A stretch of 64,000 nt of DNA from an uncultured Rhizobium sp. (GTDB lineage Bacteria > Pseudomonadota > Alphaproteobacteria > Rhizobiales > Rhizobiaceae), in contig CAMFIE010000013.1 in NCBI GenBank assembly GCA_945952315.1, positions 1-64,000 on the forward strand. Reading direction: 5' to 3'. A program made the position numbers and the translations under genes. Position 1 is the first letter of the stretch, and every line of letters starts with the position of its first letter. Under the pieces are notes generated by a model. The model was not told the DNA's origin. It saw only the letters and a program-made list of their open reading frames with translations, and made no database searches. Below, one piece after another: positions 52,816 to 62,875 of this stretch.

Positions 52816-53994
52816 ATGAAATCTGTCTCCCTCCGGCTTGCGCTGGCAAGCACCAGCTTCCTTGCGCTCGCGAGCTCCGCTTTCGCTGTTGATGGCCAGG
52901 ACCTGCTCGGCAAGATCAACAAGTATTATGAAAAGAGCGGCGCGACGGTGACGGCAGCCGAAGTCACTGTCGAGGACACGACCGTGACCATGAAGGGCGT
53001 TACCTTCAAGGCCTCCGGCGCCGAAGCCAAGCCGCAGACCATCGGCGATGTTACCTTCGAAGGCGTCGAAGAAGATGACAGCGGCAACTATACGGTAGAA
53101 ACAATCACCTTCCCGGACGTGAACACGGTCGACGGCAAGTCCACGTTCGTGGCCAGCGGCCTTACCCTTTCGGGCGTCTACATTTCCGGCACGCCGGACG
53201 ATACGAGCCTTGATACGCTGGCGCCGTTCCAGTCGGCCACCGCATCGGCGATCTCCGTTTCGGAAGATGGCAAGGAAGTCTTCTCGCTCGCCAGCATGGA
53301 AGCCACCAGCGCCGTGCGTGAAGATGAATCCGGCGTGGATTACGAATGGAAGGCCACCGGCCTGAAGGTCGATCTTTCCAACAATCCGGACCCGAAGCAG
53401 AAGGAAACCATCGAGAAGCTCGGCCTGCAGACACTCGAAGGCGATCTGGACATCAAGGGCTCCTGGCAGGCGGAAAAGGGCACCAGCGCCGTCGAGGCAC
53501 TGACGGTTGACTTCAAGAATGTCGGCAAGCTGAATGTCTCCTTCTCGATCTCCGGCCTGACACTGGACCTGATCAAGAAGATGGAAGAAATGTCGAAGGA
53601 CATGAACGATCCGGCCAAGAAGGATGCCGCAGGCATGCAGATGATGGGCCTTGCCCAGCAGCTGACCTTCGACAATGCCGAAATCCGCTTTGACGACGCC
53701 TCGATCACCCAGCGCGCGCTGGACTATGCCGGCTCGCAGCAGGGCGTGAGCGGCAAGGATTTCGCCCAGTCGCTGAAGGCCATGGCGCCGATGATGGTCG
53801 CCCAGCTCAACATGCCTGACCTGCAGAACGCCATTTCCGCAGCCGTCACCGCCTATCTCGACGATCCGAAGAGCTTCACGATCTCGGCCAAGCCTTCCGC
53901 TCCGGTTGCCTTCCCGATGATCATGGGCGCTGCCATGGGTGCCCCGAACACGCTGCCGCAGGTTCTCGGCGTCACCGTTTCGGCAAACCAGTAA
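52816..53994 (+). CDS. Exported hypothetical protein of rhizobial type
   Basis: 392 residues from ATG 52816. Sec signal (SVSLRLALASTSFLALASSA, cleavage after AFA) and a mature protein rich in beta strands (VTVEDTTVTMKGVTFKASGA, DVTFEGVEEDDSGNYTVETI) followed by a helical section (LIKKMEEMSKDMNDPAKKDA). A DUF-type periplasmic protein; function unknown. The 307 bases from parC to this gene hold the divergent promoters and nothing else that I recognise. Confidence 0.85.
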   Translation: MKSVSLRLALASTSFLALASSAFAVDGQDLLGKINKYYEKSGATVTAAEVTVEDTTVTMKGVTFKASGAEAKPQTIGDVTFEGVEEDDSGNYTVETITFPDVNTVDGKSTFVASGLTLSGVYISGTPDDTSLDTLAPFQSATASAISVSEDGKEVFSLASMEATSAVREDESGVDYEWKATGLKVDLSNNPDPKQKETIEKLGLQTLEGDLDIKGSWQAEKGTSAVEALTVDFKNVGKLNVSFSISGLTLDLIKKMEEMSKDMNDPAKKDAAGMQMMGLAQQLTFDNAEIRFDDASITQRALDYAGSQQGVSGKDFAQSLKAMAPMMVAQLNMPDLQNAISAAVTAYLDDPKSFTISAKPSAPVAFPMIMGAAMGAPNTLPQVLGVTVSANQ

Positions 53995-54012
53995 GCTTTT
54001 CAAGCGAAACGC

Positions 54013-54047
54013 AAAAACCCCGGCACGAGAAACGTGCCGGGGTTTTT
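54013..54047. terminator. Bidirectional rho-independent terminator
   Basis: Perfect 15-bp stem AAAAACCCCGGCACG/CGTGCCGGGGTTTTT between the convergent exported-protein gene and creD. Confidence 0.92.
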
Positions 54048-54060
54048 CTTTGCCGTTTTT

Positions 54061-55449
54061 TCAGATGGAACGCTTGCCTGACCAGTCCACCTGCCGTGTC
54101 GCATACATGGTCACCGCCACCGTCGCGAAAGCGATGAGCGAGCCTGCAAGCAGGGCAAATTCCTCTTCCCGCATCAGGAGATAGAGCAGCCCGTAGCTGA
54201 CCGCCAGGACCCCGGTGAGGATCAGACCATAGCGGCGGCTTCCGACCAGCGACGTGCCATAAAGCCCGATCAGACCTGTCGTTCCACCCGCACCGATGAG
54301 ATAGGCAAGACCGAAGCCCAGGTGTTCACCCAGCCCGAGCAGCAGCAGATAGAACACGCCGACTGCCGATCCGGTCAGCAGATACTGGACCGCAAAGACC
54401 CTCTGCCGCGCCTTCACCGCCAGCAGGAAGACCGAGAAGAAGGTGACGACAAAAAAGCCGAAGGCATATTTCAGCGTGCGGTTGATCTCCTGATAGAAAC
54501 CGACCGGCTCTACCAGATTGACGGACATGCCGTTGTCATAGAAGGGCAATACCATCGACTGCTGCGACTTGCCGATGCCGCGGGCGAGATAGGGCACTTT
54601 CCAGCTGCCTGTAAAACCCTTTTCCGAAATGCTCTGCTCGTCCGGAAGCGTAAAGCCTTCAAAGCCCGGATGCGGCCAGTTGCCCGAGATGGAAAGGCTG
54701 GTCGTCTGCCCGGCCGGGGTTACGCTGAACTGGTTCGAGCCGTTGAGATCAAGCGTGGCATCGAAATCAAAGCCATCCATAACCTTCTGGAGCGGAACGG
54801 GCACGGATATGCCGTTTGCTGCCTCGGGGCCAGAGCGCATCTGATCACCAAGCCCCGGCTCAAAATTCTCCGGCACGAAAGACCCGATGCGGATCGTGGC
54901 ATTCGAACGGATACCCTTCGGATCATTGATGCCGATCACCAGATTTGCCTTGTCCCAGTCGAGCGAGGCGCTGTAGCGCTGCAGCTCGTTGAGTGTTTCC
55001 GCCGAAAAGCGGCCGCGAAGGGTCACTTTCGCCTTGTAGACCGGCGTCGAATAGATCGAGAGATGCCGCACTTCCACGGCGAGATCCGCCTTGGCATCCA
55101 CCGTATCGGCCATCAGGATCACCGGCTCGATACTGCCGTTGGTCGATGCGGGTCGAAGTTTCGGCACGACAAGGTAAGGTCCGTTGATCTGCTGCTGGCC
55201 GCCCCAGCTCAAGGCGATGCGCCCGGCCACATCGGCGGCCCGCTCGGCCCGCTCGTCCGTCAGCATCATCAGCCAGAACATCGGCACCATCAGCACCACG
55301 GAGAGAATGCCGATCATCACCAGCCCCGCTCCCGGCGTGGCAAAAAAGCTGCCAAACCCGGATGGCAGCCGCGCCGGGCCGGAATGTACATGCGTTTCCT
55401 GCACCTCTTCCGGTTGCACGGAAGAAGCCTTGCTTTCACTGTCTGTCAT
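54061..55449 (-). CDS. creD: Inner membrane protein CreD
   Basis: 462 residues from ATG 55449 (MTDSESKASSVQPEEVQETH), with GGGGAG upstream. N-terminal membrane helix (MIGILSVVLMVPMFWLMMLT), a large periplasmic domain (EPVILMADTVDAKADLAVEV, SFVPENFEPGLGDQMRSGP) and C-terminal helices (LTGSAVGVFYLLLLGLGEHL). CreD family is linked to envelope stress and the CreBC system in enterobacteria; no creBC genes are adjacent here. Confidence 0.9.
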   Translation of the reverse strand: MTDSESKASSVQPEEVQETHVHSGPARLPSGFGSFFATPGAGLVMIGILSVVLMVPMFWLMMLTDERAERAADVAGRIALSWGGQQQINGPYLVVPKLRPASTNGSIEPVILMADTVDAKADLAVEVRHLSIYSTPVYKAKVTLRGRFSAETLNELQRYSASLDWDKANLVIGINDPKGIRSNATIRIGSFVPENFEPGLGDQMRSGPEAANGISVPVPLQKVMDGFDFDATLDLNGSNQFSVTPAGQTTSLSISGNWPHPGFEGFTLPDEQSISEKGFTGSWKVPYLARGIGKSQQSMVLPFYDNGMSVNLVEPVGFYQEINRTLKYAFGFFVVTFFSVFLLAVKARQRVFAVQYLLTGSAVGVFYLLLLGLGEHLGFGLAYLIGAGGTTGLIGLYGTSLVGSRRYGLILTGVLAVSYGLLYLLMREEEFALLAGSLIAFATVAVTMYATRQVDWSGKRSI

Positions 55450-55554
55450 AAGATCGCTCCCCAAATCCACAAATGGACAAGCGGATGCTGAGCGAGCAAA
55501 ACGGCCAAAACACTATGAAATCGTGGCGAAGCGGTGAATTTCAGGTGGCAATAA

Positions 55555-55579
55555 AAAACCCGGCACCGGGCCGGGTTTT
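55555..55579 (-). terminator. Rho-independent terminator of aspS
   Basis: AAAACCCGGC/GCCGGGTTTT with a 5-base loop, 28 nt after the aspS stop; T-rich on the minus strand. Confidence 0.85.
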
Positions 55580-55606
55580 CCAATTGTGGCAATCCGCTTG
55601 CGAGGA

Positions 55607-57397
55607 TCAGTCCTTCTTCGCGCTCGGGACCACACGCAGGGCGAGTTCGCGCAACTGTGCGGGCGTTGCCGGAGCGGGTGCGTTCATCAGCAGGTCCTGT
55701 GCCTGCTGGTTCATCGGGAAGAGCGAGATTTCGCGCAGGTTCTTCGCACCGACGAGCAGCATGATCACGCGGTCGATACCGGCAGCCATGCCACCATGCG
55801 GCGGAGCGCCGTACTGGAAGGCGCGGTAAAGGCCGCCGAAGCGATCCTCCACGTCCTGCTGCGACAGCCCGACCTTTTCGAAGGCCTTGACCATCAGTTC
55901 CGGCGACTGGTTACGGATCGAACCGGAGGCGATTTCGAAGCCGTTGCAGACCATGTCATACTGGTAGGCCTTGATCGTCAGCGGATCCTGGTTTTCCAGC
56001 GCATCCATGCCACCCTGCGGCATCGAGAAGGGGTTGTGGGCAAAGTCCACCTTCTTCTCGTCCTCGTTCCATTCGTAGAACGGGAAATCGACGATCCAGC
56101 ACAGCTCGAACCGGTCGCGGTCGACGAGGTTCAGTTCCTCCCCGGCGCGGGTGCGGGCTTCGCCTGCAAACTTGTAGAATTTCGCCGGATCACCGGCCAC
56201 GAAGAAGCAGGCATCGCCGTCGCCGAGGCCAAGCTGGGTGCGGATCGCATCGGTGCGCTCCTCGCCGATATTCTTGGCAAGCGGACCGGCGCCCTCGAGC
56301 TTTTCCCCTTCCTTGCGCCAGAAGATATAGCCGAGGCCCGGCTGGCCCTGGCTCTGCGCCCAGGCATTCATGCGGTCGCAGAAAGCGCGCGAGCCGCCGG
56401 TCTTTGCCGGGATTGCCCAGACTTCCACCTTCGGGTTGGAAGCGATCATGTTGGCGAAAACCTTGAAGCCCGAACCGGCGAAATGCTCGGTCACGGCTTC
56501 CATGATGATCGGGTTGCGCAGGTCCGGCTTGTCGGAGCCGTATTTGCGGATCGCATCATCATAGGCGATGCGCGGGAACTTCTGGGTGACGGGCTTGCCT
56601 TCGGCAAACTGTTCGAACACGCCGCGCAGAACCGGCTCCATCGTGTTCCAGATGTCTTCCTGCTCGACAAAGCTCATTTCGAGGTCGAGCTGGTAGAATT
56701 CGCCCGGGAGACGATCCGCGCGCGGGTCTTCATCGCGGAAGCACGGCGCGATCTGGAAATAGCGGTCGAAACCGGCCACCATCAGAAGCTGCTTGTACTG
56801 CTGCGGCGCCTGCGGCAGCGCGAAGAACTTGCCTTCATGGATGCGGCTCGGCACGAGGAAGTCGCGCGCGCCTTCCGGCGAGGAGGCTGTCAGGATCGGC
56901 GTCGAATATTCGGCAAAGCCGATCTCGTTCATGCGGCGACGCATATCGGCGATGATCTGCGTGCGCTTGACGATGTTGCGGTGCAGCGTCTCGCGGCGCA
57001 GGTCGAGGAAGCGGTATTTCAGCCGCACATCTTCCGGATAATCCGGCTCGCCGAAAACCGGCAGCGGCAGTTCCTTGGCCGCTGCGAGAACCTCGATCTC
57101 CTTTGCATAGAGCTCGATTTCGCCGGTCGGCATGTTCTTGTTCACGGTCTCTTCGGTGCGGGCCTTGACCACGCCATCGATGCGGATCACCCATTCGCCA
57201 CGCACGGTTTCCGCCGTCTTGAAAGCCGGGCTGTCCGGATCGCACACCACCTGCGTCATGCCGTAATGATCGCGAAGGTCGATGAACAGCACGCCGCCAT
57301 GGTCGCGGACGCGGTGAACCCAGCCCGAAAGGCGAACGGTGGAGCCGACATCGCTCTTGCGAAGGGCGGCACAGGTGTGACTGCGGTAACGGTGCAT
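55607..57397 (-). CDS. aspS: Aspartate-tRNA ligase
   Basis: 596 residues from ATG 57397 ([20 protein letters not shown]). Anticodon-binding OB domain [20 protein letters not shown], class II motifs [19 protein letters not shown] and [22 protein letters not shown] insertion in the middle. Bacterial type; in organisms with GatCAB such enzymes are often non-discriminating. Confidence 0.97.
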   Translation of the reverse strand: MHRYRSHTCAALRKSDVGSTVRLSGWVHRVRDHGGVLFIDLRDHYGMTQVVCDPDSPAFKTAETVRGEWVIRIDGVVKARTEETVNKNMPTGEIELYAKEIEVLAAAKELPLPVFGEPDYPEDVRLKYRFLDLRRETLHRNIVKRTQIIADMRRRMNEIGFAEYSTPILTASSPEGARDFLVPSRIHEGKFFALPQAPQQYKQLLMVAGFDRYFQIAPCFRDEDPRADRLPGEFYQLDLEMSFVEQEDIWNTMEPVLRGVFEQFAEGKPVTQKFPRIAYDDAIRKYGSDKPDLRNPIIMEAVTEHFAGSGFKVFANMIASNPKVEVWAIPAKTGGSRAFCDRMNAWAQSQGQPGLGYIFWRKEGEKLEGAGPLAKNIGEERTDAIRTQLGLGDGDACFFVAGDPAKFYKFAGEARTRAGEELNLVDRDRFELCWIVDFPFYEWNEDEKKVDFAHNPFSMPQGGMDALENQDPLTIKAYQYDMVCNGFEIASGSIRNQSPELMVKAFEKVGLSQQDVEDRFGGLYRAFQYGAPPHGGMAAGIDRVIMLLVGAKNLREISLFPMNQQAQDLLMNAPAPATPAQLRELALRVVPSAKKD

Positions 57398-57623
57398 CGT
57401 CAAATGTCCTGAATGTCTGGAATCCCGGCTTTAGCTCCTCATATGAGCAGATTCCACCGGATTATGAATCGCCGGGAAAAGCGCATGCGCCGCCGCATTT
57501 GTCAAGGCTTTCACACCCCTTCCCTTATCTTGCACTGTTTTTGCCGCATGGACTCACCTACAAGAAAGATCTTCGTCTCACCGCACCCTGCCCCCGTGCC
57601 CTATTCTCCGGAATGCCAGTCCC

Positions 57624-58868
57624 ATGAGCCAGATCAGGCCGCTTGTCCCGCTTCTTGTTACCGCCGGCATTCTGATCGGGGGCAATGGCCTGCAGGGAAC
57701 CTTCATCGCCCTGCGCGCCCATCAGGAGGGTTTTTCGACCTCGCTTATCGGGCTTGTCGGCACCGGCTACAATATCGGCTTTGCGATCGGGTGCATCTAT
57801 GTCACGCGGATGATCCGGGCGATCGGGCATATCCGGGCCTTTTCGGCGCTGGCGGCGATTGCCTCCGCCGCCTCGCTCGGAATGGCGCTGCTGATCGAGC
57901 CGGTGAGCTGGTTCTTCATGCGGCTGATCTGCGGGCTCTGCTTTGCCGGGCTGTTCGCGGTGATGGAAAGCTGGCTGAATGCCAAGGTCACCAATGCCAC
58001 CCGCGCCCGCACGCTCTCCGTCTATCGTTTCGTCGATCTCGGATCGGTGACGCTCGCGCAATATCTGATCCCTTCGGTCGGGATAGATGGCTTTGCCCTG
58101 TTTGCAGTGGTTTCCATGGCGCTGACACTGTCGCTGGTGCCGATTTCGCTCACCGACAAGTCGAGCCCCGCGCCGCCGGAAGCGATCCGCTTTGATGTGC
58201 GGGCGCTCTGGAACATCTCCCCGCTCGCGACGGCGGGCTGCATCGCCATCGGCCTTTCGAATTCCGCCTATCGCGCGCTGGGTCCGATCTACGGTCAGGG
58301 CATCGGCATGTCCGTCACCTCGATTGCGAGCTTCATGAGCATCGGCATTCTCTCCGGTGTGGTGCTGCAATATCCGCTTGGCCATTTTTCAGACCGTCTG
58401 GACCGGCGGGTGACGATCCTCGTTGCCTCGGGCGGGGCCATGCTCGCCTGCCTGTTCATCGGATTCATCGCCGGAACGAACGAGGTGCTGAACTTCATCG
58501 GCATCTTCGTATTCGGGGCTTTCGCCATGCCGCTCTATTCGCTGTGCTCGGCCCATGCGAATGACCATGCAAAGGAGGGCCAGCATGCGCTCGTCTCTGC
58601 CGGAACCCTGTTCTTCTGGTCGGTCGGCGCAACCTTCGGCCCGCTCGTTGCCTCGATCCTGATCGACAAGCTCGGCGCCCAAAGCCTGTTTCTCTATCTC
58701 GCGAGCGTGCAGTTCCTCTTCATGCTCTATACGCTGAACCGGATGATGGTGCGCCGGGCGGTGCCGGTGGAGGCCCGCCATGGCCGCTTCCGCAGCCTGC
58801 TGCGCACCTCGATCTTCTTCAGCCGCCTTGCCCGCCCGCCAGAAGAAGACAGCCGCAGGCCGGATTGA
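57624..58868 (+). CDS. MFS transporter
   Basis: 414 residues, 12 helices. The sequence LVTAGILIGGNGLQGTFIAL, LIGLVGTGYNIGFAIGC and LFAVMESWLNAKVTNATRAR matches the YcaD/UMF-like MFS subgroup. Divergent from aspS. The 220 bases between them hold both promoters. Substrate unknown. Confidence 0.88.
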   Translation: MSQIRPLVPLLVTAGILIGGNGLQGTFIALRAHQEGFSTSLIGLVGTGYNIGFAIGCIYVTRMIRAIGHIRAFSALAAIASAASLGMALLIEPVSWFFMRLICGLCFAGLFAVMESWLNAKVTNATRARTLSVYRFVDLGSVTLAQYLIPSVGIDGFALFAVVSMALTLSLVPISLTDKSSPAPPEAIRFDVRALWNISPLATAGCIAIGLSNSAYRALGPIYGQGIGMSVTSIASFMSIGILSGVVLQYPLGHFSDRLDRRVTILVASGGAMLACLFIGFIAGTNEVLNFIGIFVFGAFAMPLYSLCSAHANDHAKEGQHALVSAGTLFFWSVGATFGPLVASILIDKLGAQSLFLYLASVQFLFMLYTLNRMMVRRAVPVEARHGRFRSLLRTSIFFSRLARPPEEDSRRPD

Positions 58869-58945
58869 GCAACCGCGCCGCAATTTATCTTGATTTTAAA
58901 AATCAACTTATGCAAAACACCGTTCATCGCATAAGGACGTGTGCC

Positions 58946-60340
58946 ATGACCAGCCTTTCCCGCCGTACCCTTCTGAAAGCCGGTGCCCTCATGGGTGCCG
59001 CGGGCGCAATCGGGGCCGGTGCCGGGGCACTCGGGCTTGGCCGCGCACTTGCCGAACCAAACCGGATCGATCTCCAGGCACGCCCGCTCGATTTTGATCT
59101 CACCGGCAAGGGTCTCACCAAAAGCATGATGACCTATGGCGAGGGCACCCTGCCGCCGGTGCTTCGTGCCCGGCAGGGCGAGGCCTTTGCTGCCCGGCTG
59201 CTGAACACACTCAAGGAACCGACCACCGTGCACTGGCACGGCGTGCGCCTGCCGAATGCCATGGATGGCGTGCCATTGCTCAGTCAGCCTTATGTCTATC
59301 CGGGTGACACATTCGACTATGCTTTCACGCCGCCGGATGCGGGCACCTTCTGGTATCACCCGCATTGCAACACGCTGGAGCAGATGGGGCGCGGCCTTGC
59401 CGGAATGCTGGTTGTCGAGGGCAAGGATGATCCGGTTTTCGATGCGGAAATTCCGCTGATGCTGCGCGACTGGCGGCTCGGCGGCAACGGTCAGTTCATC
59501 GCGGCCTTCAAGGCCCGGGATGCGGCAAAATCCGGCACCTTCGGCACGTTCCGCACGGCGAACTGGCAAGAGGAGCCAAACGTTGAAGCGCCCACCGGAG
59601 GCCTCGTTCGTCTGCGCATTCTGGCGGCGGATGTGACCCGCATTTTCAACTTCACCCTGGAAGGGGCAACGGCGGACGTGATCGCACTCGACGGCAATCC
59701 GGTGCCGAAACGCTTTGCGCTCGACACGCTGATGATCGCACCCGGACAGCGGCTCGATCTCGCCTTGCGGATGCCCGGAACCGAAGGTGCCACGGCCCGG
59801 CTGGTGGATATTCGCGGCAGCCAGCCGAAGCTCATCGCAAGCTTTACGTTGAAAGGTCCAGACCTCAAGCGCAACCCTGGTGATCTCGGGCCGCTCACGG
59901 CAAATCCGGTTCCGCGCTTTGATGAGTCTGCCGCGGAAAATCTGGATATGGTGCTTTCGGCAACCGCCGACAGCGCGCCGAAGCCCTCGATCTGCGGTAC
60001 GCTCGGCTATACGTTCTGGGCGATCAACAAGGTCGCCTGGTCCGGCGATACGGACCCGACCGCTCCCCTTTCAGAGCTGAAGCTCGGCCGCAGCTATCGC
60101 ATCCGTCTTGCCAATCCCACGCCACATGCGCATCCGATTCACCTGCACGGCATGAATTTCGTGGTGCTCTCGTCCAATATGCGTCAGGTGCAGCCCTTCG
60201 TCACCGATACATGGGCGATGTTGCCGGATGAAAAGGTGGAGCTCGGGCTGGTGGCCGACAATCCGGGTGACTGGGTGTTTCACTGCCACATCATCGAACA
60301 TCAAAAAGCGGGAATGACCACCTATTTGCGTGTGGTTTGA
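58946..60340 (+). CDS. Multicopper oxidase, Tat-exported
   Basis: 464 residues from ATG 58946. Tat signal SLSRRTLLKAGALMGAAGAI. All four copper motifs: VHWHGVRLP, WYHPHCNTLEQM, HPIHLHGMNF and HCHIIEHQKAGM. Resembles CumA/CueO-type oxidases of copper tolerance or Mn/phenol oxidation; no Met-rich insert is visible. No copper ATPase or regulator lies next to it. Confidence 0.9.
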   Translation: MTSLSRRTLLKAGALMGAAGAIGAGAGALGLGRALAEPNRIDLQARPLDFDLTGKGLTKSMMTYGEGTLPPVLRARQGEAFAARLLNTLKEPTTVHWHGVRLPNAMDGVPLLSQPYVYPGDTFDYAFTPPDAGTFWYHPHCNTLEQMGRGLAGMLVVEGKDDPVFDAEIPLMLRDWRLGGNGQFIAAFKARDAAKSGTFGTFRTANWQEEPNVEAPTGGLVRLRILAADVTRIFNFTLEGATADVIALDGNPVPKRFALDTLMIAPGQRLDLALRMPGTEGATARLVDIRGSQPKLIASFTLKGPDLKRNPGDLGPLTANPVPRFDESAAENLDMVLSATADSAPKPSICGTLGYTFWAINKVAWSGDTDPTAPLSELKLGRSYRIRLANPTPHAHPIHLHGMNFVVLSSNMRQVQPFVTDTWAMLPDEKVELGLVADNPGDWVFHCHIIEHQKAGMTTYLRVV

Positions 60341-60430
60341 GGCAAGCACCACCGGAGCTTATTGACATCGGCCTCCGAAACGGAAAGGAAAACGAAACGT
60401 TAAATTCGGAGCCGGAACGGTCCCTCACCC

Positions 60431-61582
60431 ATGTTGATCATCGATACTACCGAAGCGCTGGACAAGGCCTGCCAGGAACTCGCAAAGTCGGATTTCATCA
60501 CCATCGACACCGAATTCCTGCGGGAAACGACCTTCTGGCCGGTCCTCTGTCTCATCCAGATGGCGAGCCCGGAGCTGGAAGTGCTGGTGGACCCGATGGC
60601 CAAGGGCATCGATCTCAAGCCGTTCTTCACGCTGATGGCAAACAGTGCCGTCACCAAGGTATTCCACGCCGCCCGGCAGGATCTCGAAATCATCTACAAT
60701 CTCGGCCGCATCATTCCGCATCCGATCTTCGATACGCAGGTCGCCGCCATGGTCTGCGGCTTTGGAGACAGCGTCTCCTATGACCAGCTGGTGCAGCGCA
60801 CCAAGGGTGTCGCCATAGACAAGTCGTCGCGCTTTACCGACTGGAGCCACCGTCCGCTGTCTGAAAAGCAGCTCGCCTATGCGCTCGCCGACGTGACGCA
60901 TCTGCGTGATGTCTATCAGGTGCTGAAGACGGAGCTGGAGCGCGAGGGGCGCTCGCTTTGGGTTGCCGAGGAAATGGCGATCCTCGAATCTCCGGTCACA
61001 TACGATCTGCCGCCGGAGGACGCCTGGCAGCGGCTGAAGATGCGGCTGAAGAAGCCGCAGGAACTGGCCGTGCTGCGCGAGGTCGCCGCCTGGCGCGAGC
61101 GCGAGGCCCGCTCCCGCAATGTGCCGCGCTCCCGCGTGCTGAAAGACGACACGATTTACGAAATCGCCCAGCAGCAGCCGAAGGATGTGGAAGCGCTCGG
61201 TCGCCTGCGCACCGTGCCGAAGGGCTGGGAGCGCTCGTCAGGCGGTGCCGCAGTGCTTGACGCGGTGAACACAGCGCTCGCCCTGCCGCGCGCCGAGATG
61301 CCGCAGCCGCAGCGCCATGTGCAGGCGCCGGAAGGGGCCGCCGCCGCGACCGAGCTGCTCAAGGTTCTGCTGAAGCTGATTTCGGACAAGCAGGGTGTTG
61401 CCGCAAAGGTCATCGCCAACACGGACGACCTGGAAAAGATCGCCGCCGAAGGCGACAAGGCGGATGTGCCCGCGCTTCAGGGCTGGCGGCGTGATCTCTT
61501 CGGCGAAACCGCACTGAAGCTGATTTCCGGCGGCGTTGCCTTGCGTTTCGTTGACAAGAAAGTGGAAGCGGTGGAACTCTGA
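60431..61582 (+). CDS. rnd: Ribonuclease D
   Basis: 383 residues. DEDDy exonuclease motifs: FITIDTEFLRE, VFHAARQDLEI and YALADVTHLRDVY; an HRDC domain follows (LAVLREVAAWREREARSRNV). 3'-5' processing of tRNA and other RNAs. Confidence 0.95.
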   Translation: MLIIDTTEALDKACQELAKSDFITIDTEFLRETTFWPVLCLIQMASPELEVLVDPMAKGIDLKPFFTLMANSAVTKVFHAARQDLEIIYNLGRIIPHPIFDTQVAAMVCGFGDSVSYDQLVQRTKGVAIDKSSRFTDWSHRPLSEKQLAYALADVTHLRDVYQVLKTELEREGRSLWVAEEMAILESPVTYDLPPEDAWQRLKMRLKKPQELAVLREVAAWREREARSRNVPRSRVLKDDTIYEIAQQQPKDVEALGRLRTVPKGWERSSGGAAVLDAVNTALALPRAEMPQPQRHVQAPEGAAAATELLKVLLKLISDKQGVAAKVIANTDDLEKIAAEGDKADVPALQGWRRDLFGETALKLISGGVALRFVDKKVEAVEL

Positions 61583-61630
61583 TCCGGGGCAAGGCGTTGC
61601 TTGCTTGCGCAATCAGGAAGTTTCCTCCCC

Positions 61631-62251
61631 ATGATCACAGATGTCGCCGATTTCTTCGAAAAGGGCTGCGGGCGCTGCCCGCGCTTTGATACACCCGACT
61701 GCTCCACCCGCTATTGGGCGCAAGGCCTGCGAGACTTGCGGGCGATCTGTCTGGAGGCAGGTCTTACGGAAACCGCCAAATGGGGCCATCCCTGCTATAT
61801 GCATGCGGATCGCAATATAGTGCTGATCGGCGCCTTCCGCGGTGATTTCCGGTTGACCTTCATGGAAGCGGGATTGCTGTCTGACCCGCACGGCCTGCTC
61901 ACCCGTCAGGGCGAAAACACCGCGCATCCGAACATGATTGGCTTTACGGATGCGGGCGCCGTTTCTCGCCTGAAGCCGGTTATCCTTACCTATCTGACCG
62001 AGGCCATGACCCATGCGAAGGCGGGTCTGCGTGCACCGAAACCGGCGGCTAGTCCCGACCTTCCGGAAGAATTCATCGCCGCACTGGATGCCGATCCGGA
62101 ACTGGCCGAAGCCTTCCACAAACTCACCCCCGGTCGCCAGAAAAGCTATGCCATCAACCTGAATGGCGTGAAGAAGCCCGAAACCCGCCTCGCCCGCATC
62201 GCCAGATTTCGCGATCACATTCTAGCCGGAAAAGGCGCGCTGGAGCGGTAA
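61631..62251 (+). CDS. YdeI/OmpD-associated, DUF1801-like protein
   Basis: 206 residues from ATG 61631 (MITDVADFFEKGCGRCPRFD). DUF1801-like core WGHPCYMHADRNIVLIGAFR and the C-terminal YdeI segment (LTPGRQKSYAINLNGVKKPE, TRLARIARFRDHI). Often annotated as uncharacterised YdeI protein. Function unknown. Confidence 0.87.
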   Translation: MITDVADFFEKGCGRCPRFDTPDCSTRYWAQGLRDLRAICLEAGLTETAKWGHPCYMHADRNIVLIGAFRGDFRLTFMEAGLLSDPHGLLTRQGENTAHPNMIGFTDAGAVSRLKPVILTYLTEAMTHAKAGLRAPKPAASPDLPEEFIAALDADPELAEAFHKLTPGRQKSYAINLNGVKKPETRLARIARFRDHILAGKGALER

Positions 62252-62278
62252 GCTGCGGGCATCCCCCACCAGAGTCGG

Positions 62279-62593
62279 TCAAGATTTTAGAGCAGGGTCG
62301 TGATGCGGGTCTCGTCCACCGGCAAATATGCGCAGCACAATAACCCGCCCCTCCTCTACGAGAAAGGCGATCGTCAGTGACCGCTCAAAGCCGATGATGC
62401 GAATTCCCGGCCTCAGGCTATCTCGGACCGTACCCCGCAACGGGAATAAATCCAGCTTGTTCAGGAAATTTTCGATCCGCGTCAGATAGGCGTCAGCCAC
62501 AACCGTCGAACTAGATACGTTTAATATATAATTATATAGGTTTTCCAGATCCGCTTCAGCCTCTGGTGTGAGGCTGACAGCGACTCGCTTCAT
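62279..62593 (-). CDS. ParE/RelE-type toxin
   Basis: 104 residues. Typical ParE fold: VSLTPEAEADLENLYNYILN, VADAYLTRIENFLNKLDLFP, IGFERSLTIAFLVEEGRVIV, LRIFAGGRDP. Type II toxin of the gyrase-inhibiting family or relative. Start overlaps the antitoxin stop (ATGA). Confidence 0.9.
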   Translation of the reverse strand: MKRVAVSLTPEAEADLENLYNYILNVSSSTVVADAYLTRIENFLNKLDLFPLRGTVRDSLRPGIRIIGFERSLTIAFLVEEGRVIVLRIFAGGRDPHHDPALKS

Positions 62594-62781
62594 GCTTTCA
62601 CGGACGGTGCGCGTTGGCGCTTGCGGATCCGGTTGACGGCGTCAGAAAGCGGCGCCACACGCGAAGGATCAGTCCGGTAAGCGTCGTAAGCCGGCACAAC
62701 GTCCTGCCGCAGCCATATGTCGATCTGGCGCTCACCTGCCTCTGGTTCCTGAGCATCGTCTTTGAAAACTACGTCACCCAT
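62590..62781 (-). CDS. Antitoxin partner of ParE
   Basis: 63 residues from ATG 62781 (MGDVVFKDDAQEPEAGERQI). RQIDIWLRQDVVPAYDAYRT and SDAVNRIRKRQR suggest a ribbon-helix-helix antitoxin with a basic tail. Coupled to the toxin by ATGA overlap. The 94 bases between it and ppx contain nothing recognisable. Confidence 0.78.
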   Translation of the reverse strand: MGDVVFKDDAQEPEAGERQIDIWLRQDVVPAYDAYRTDPSRVAPLSDAVNRIRKRQRAPSVKA

Positions 62782-62875
62782 TCCGCGCCTCCTGTTTCCG
62801 TACATTCTAACATGTAGCAGCGCAGATGCCCAGCCTCCTTGAAAGCCGATGCATCCACAATGCGGAATATGTCCA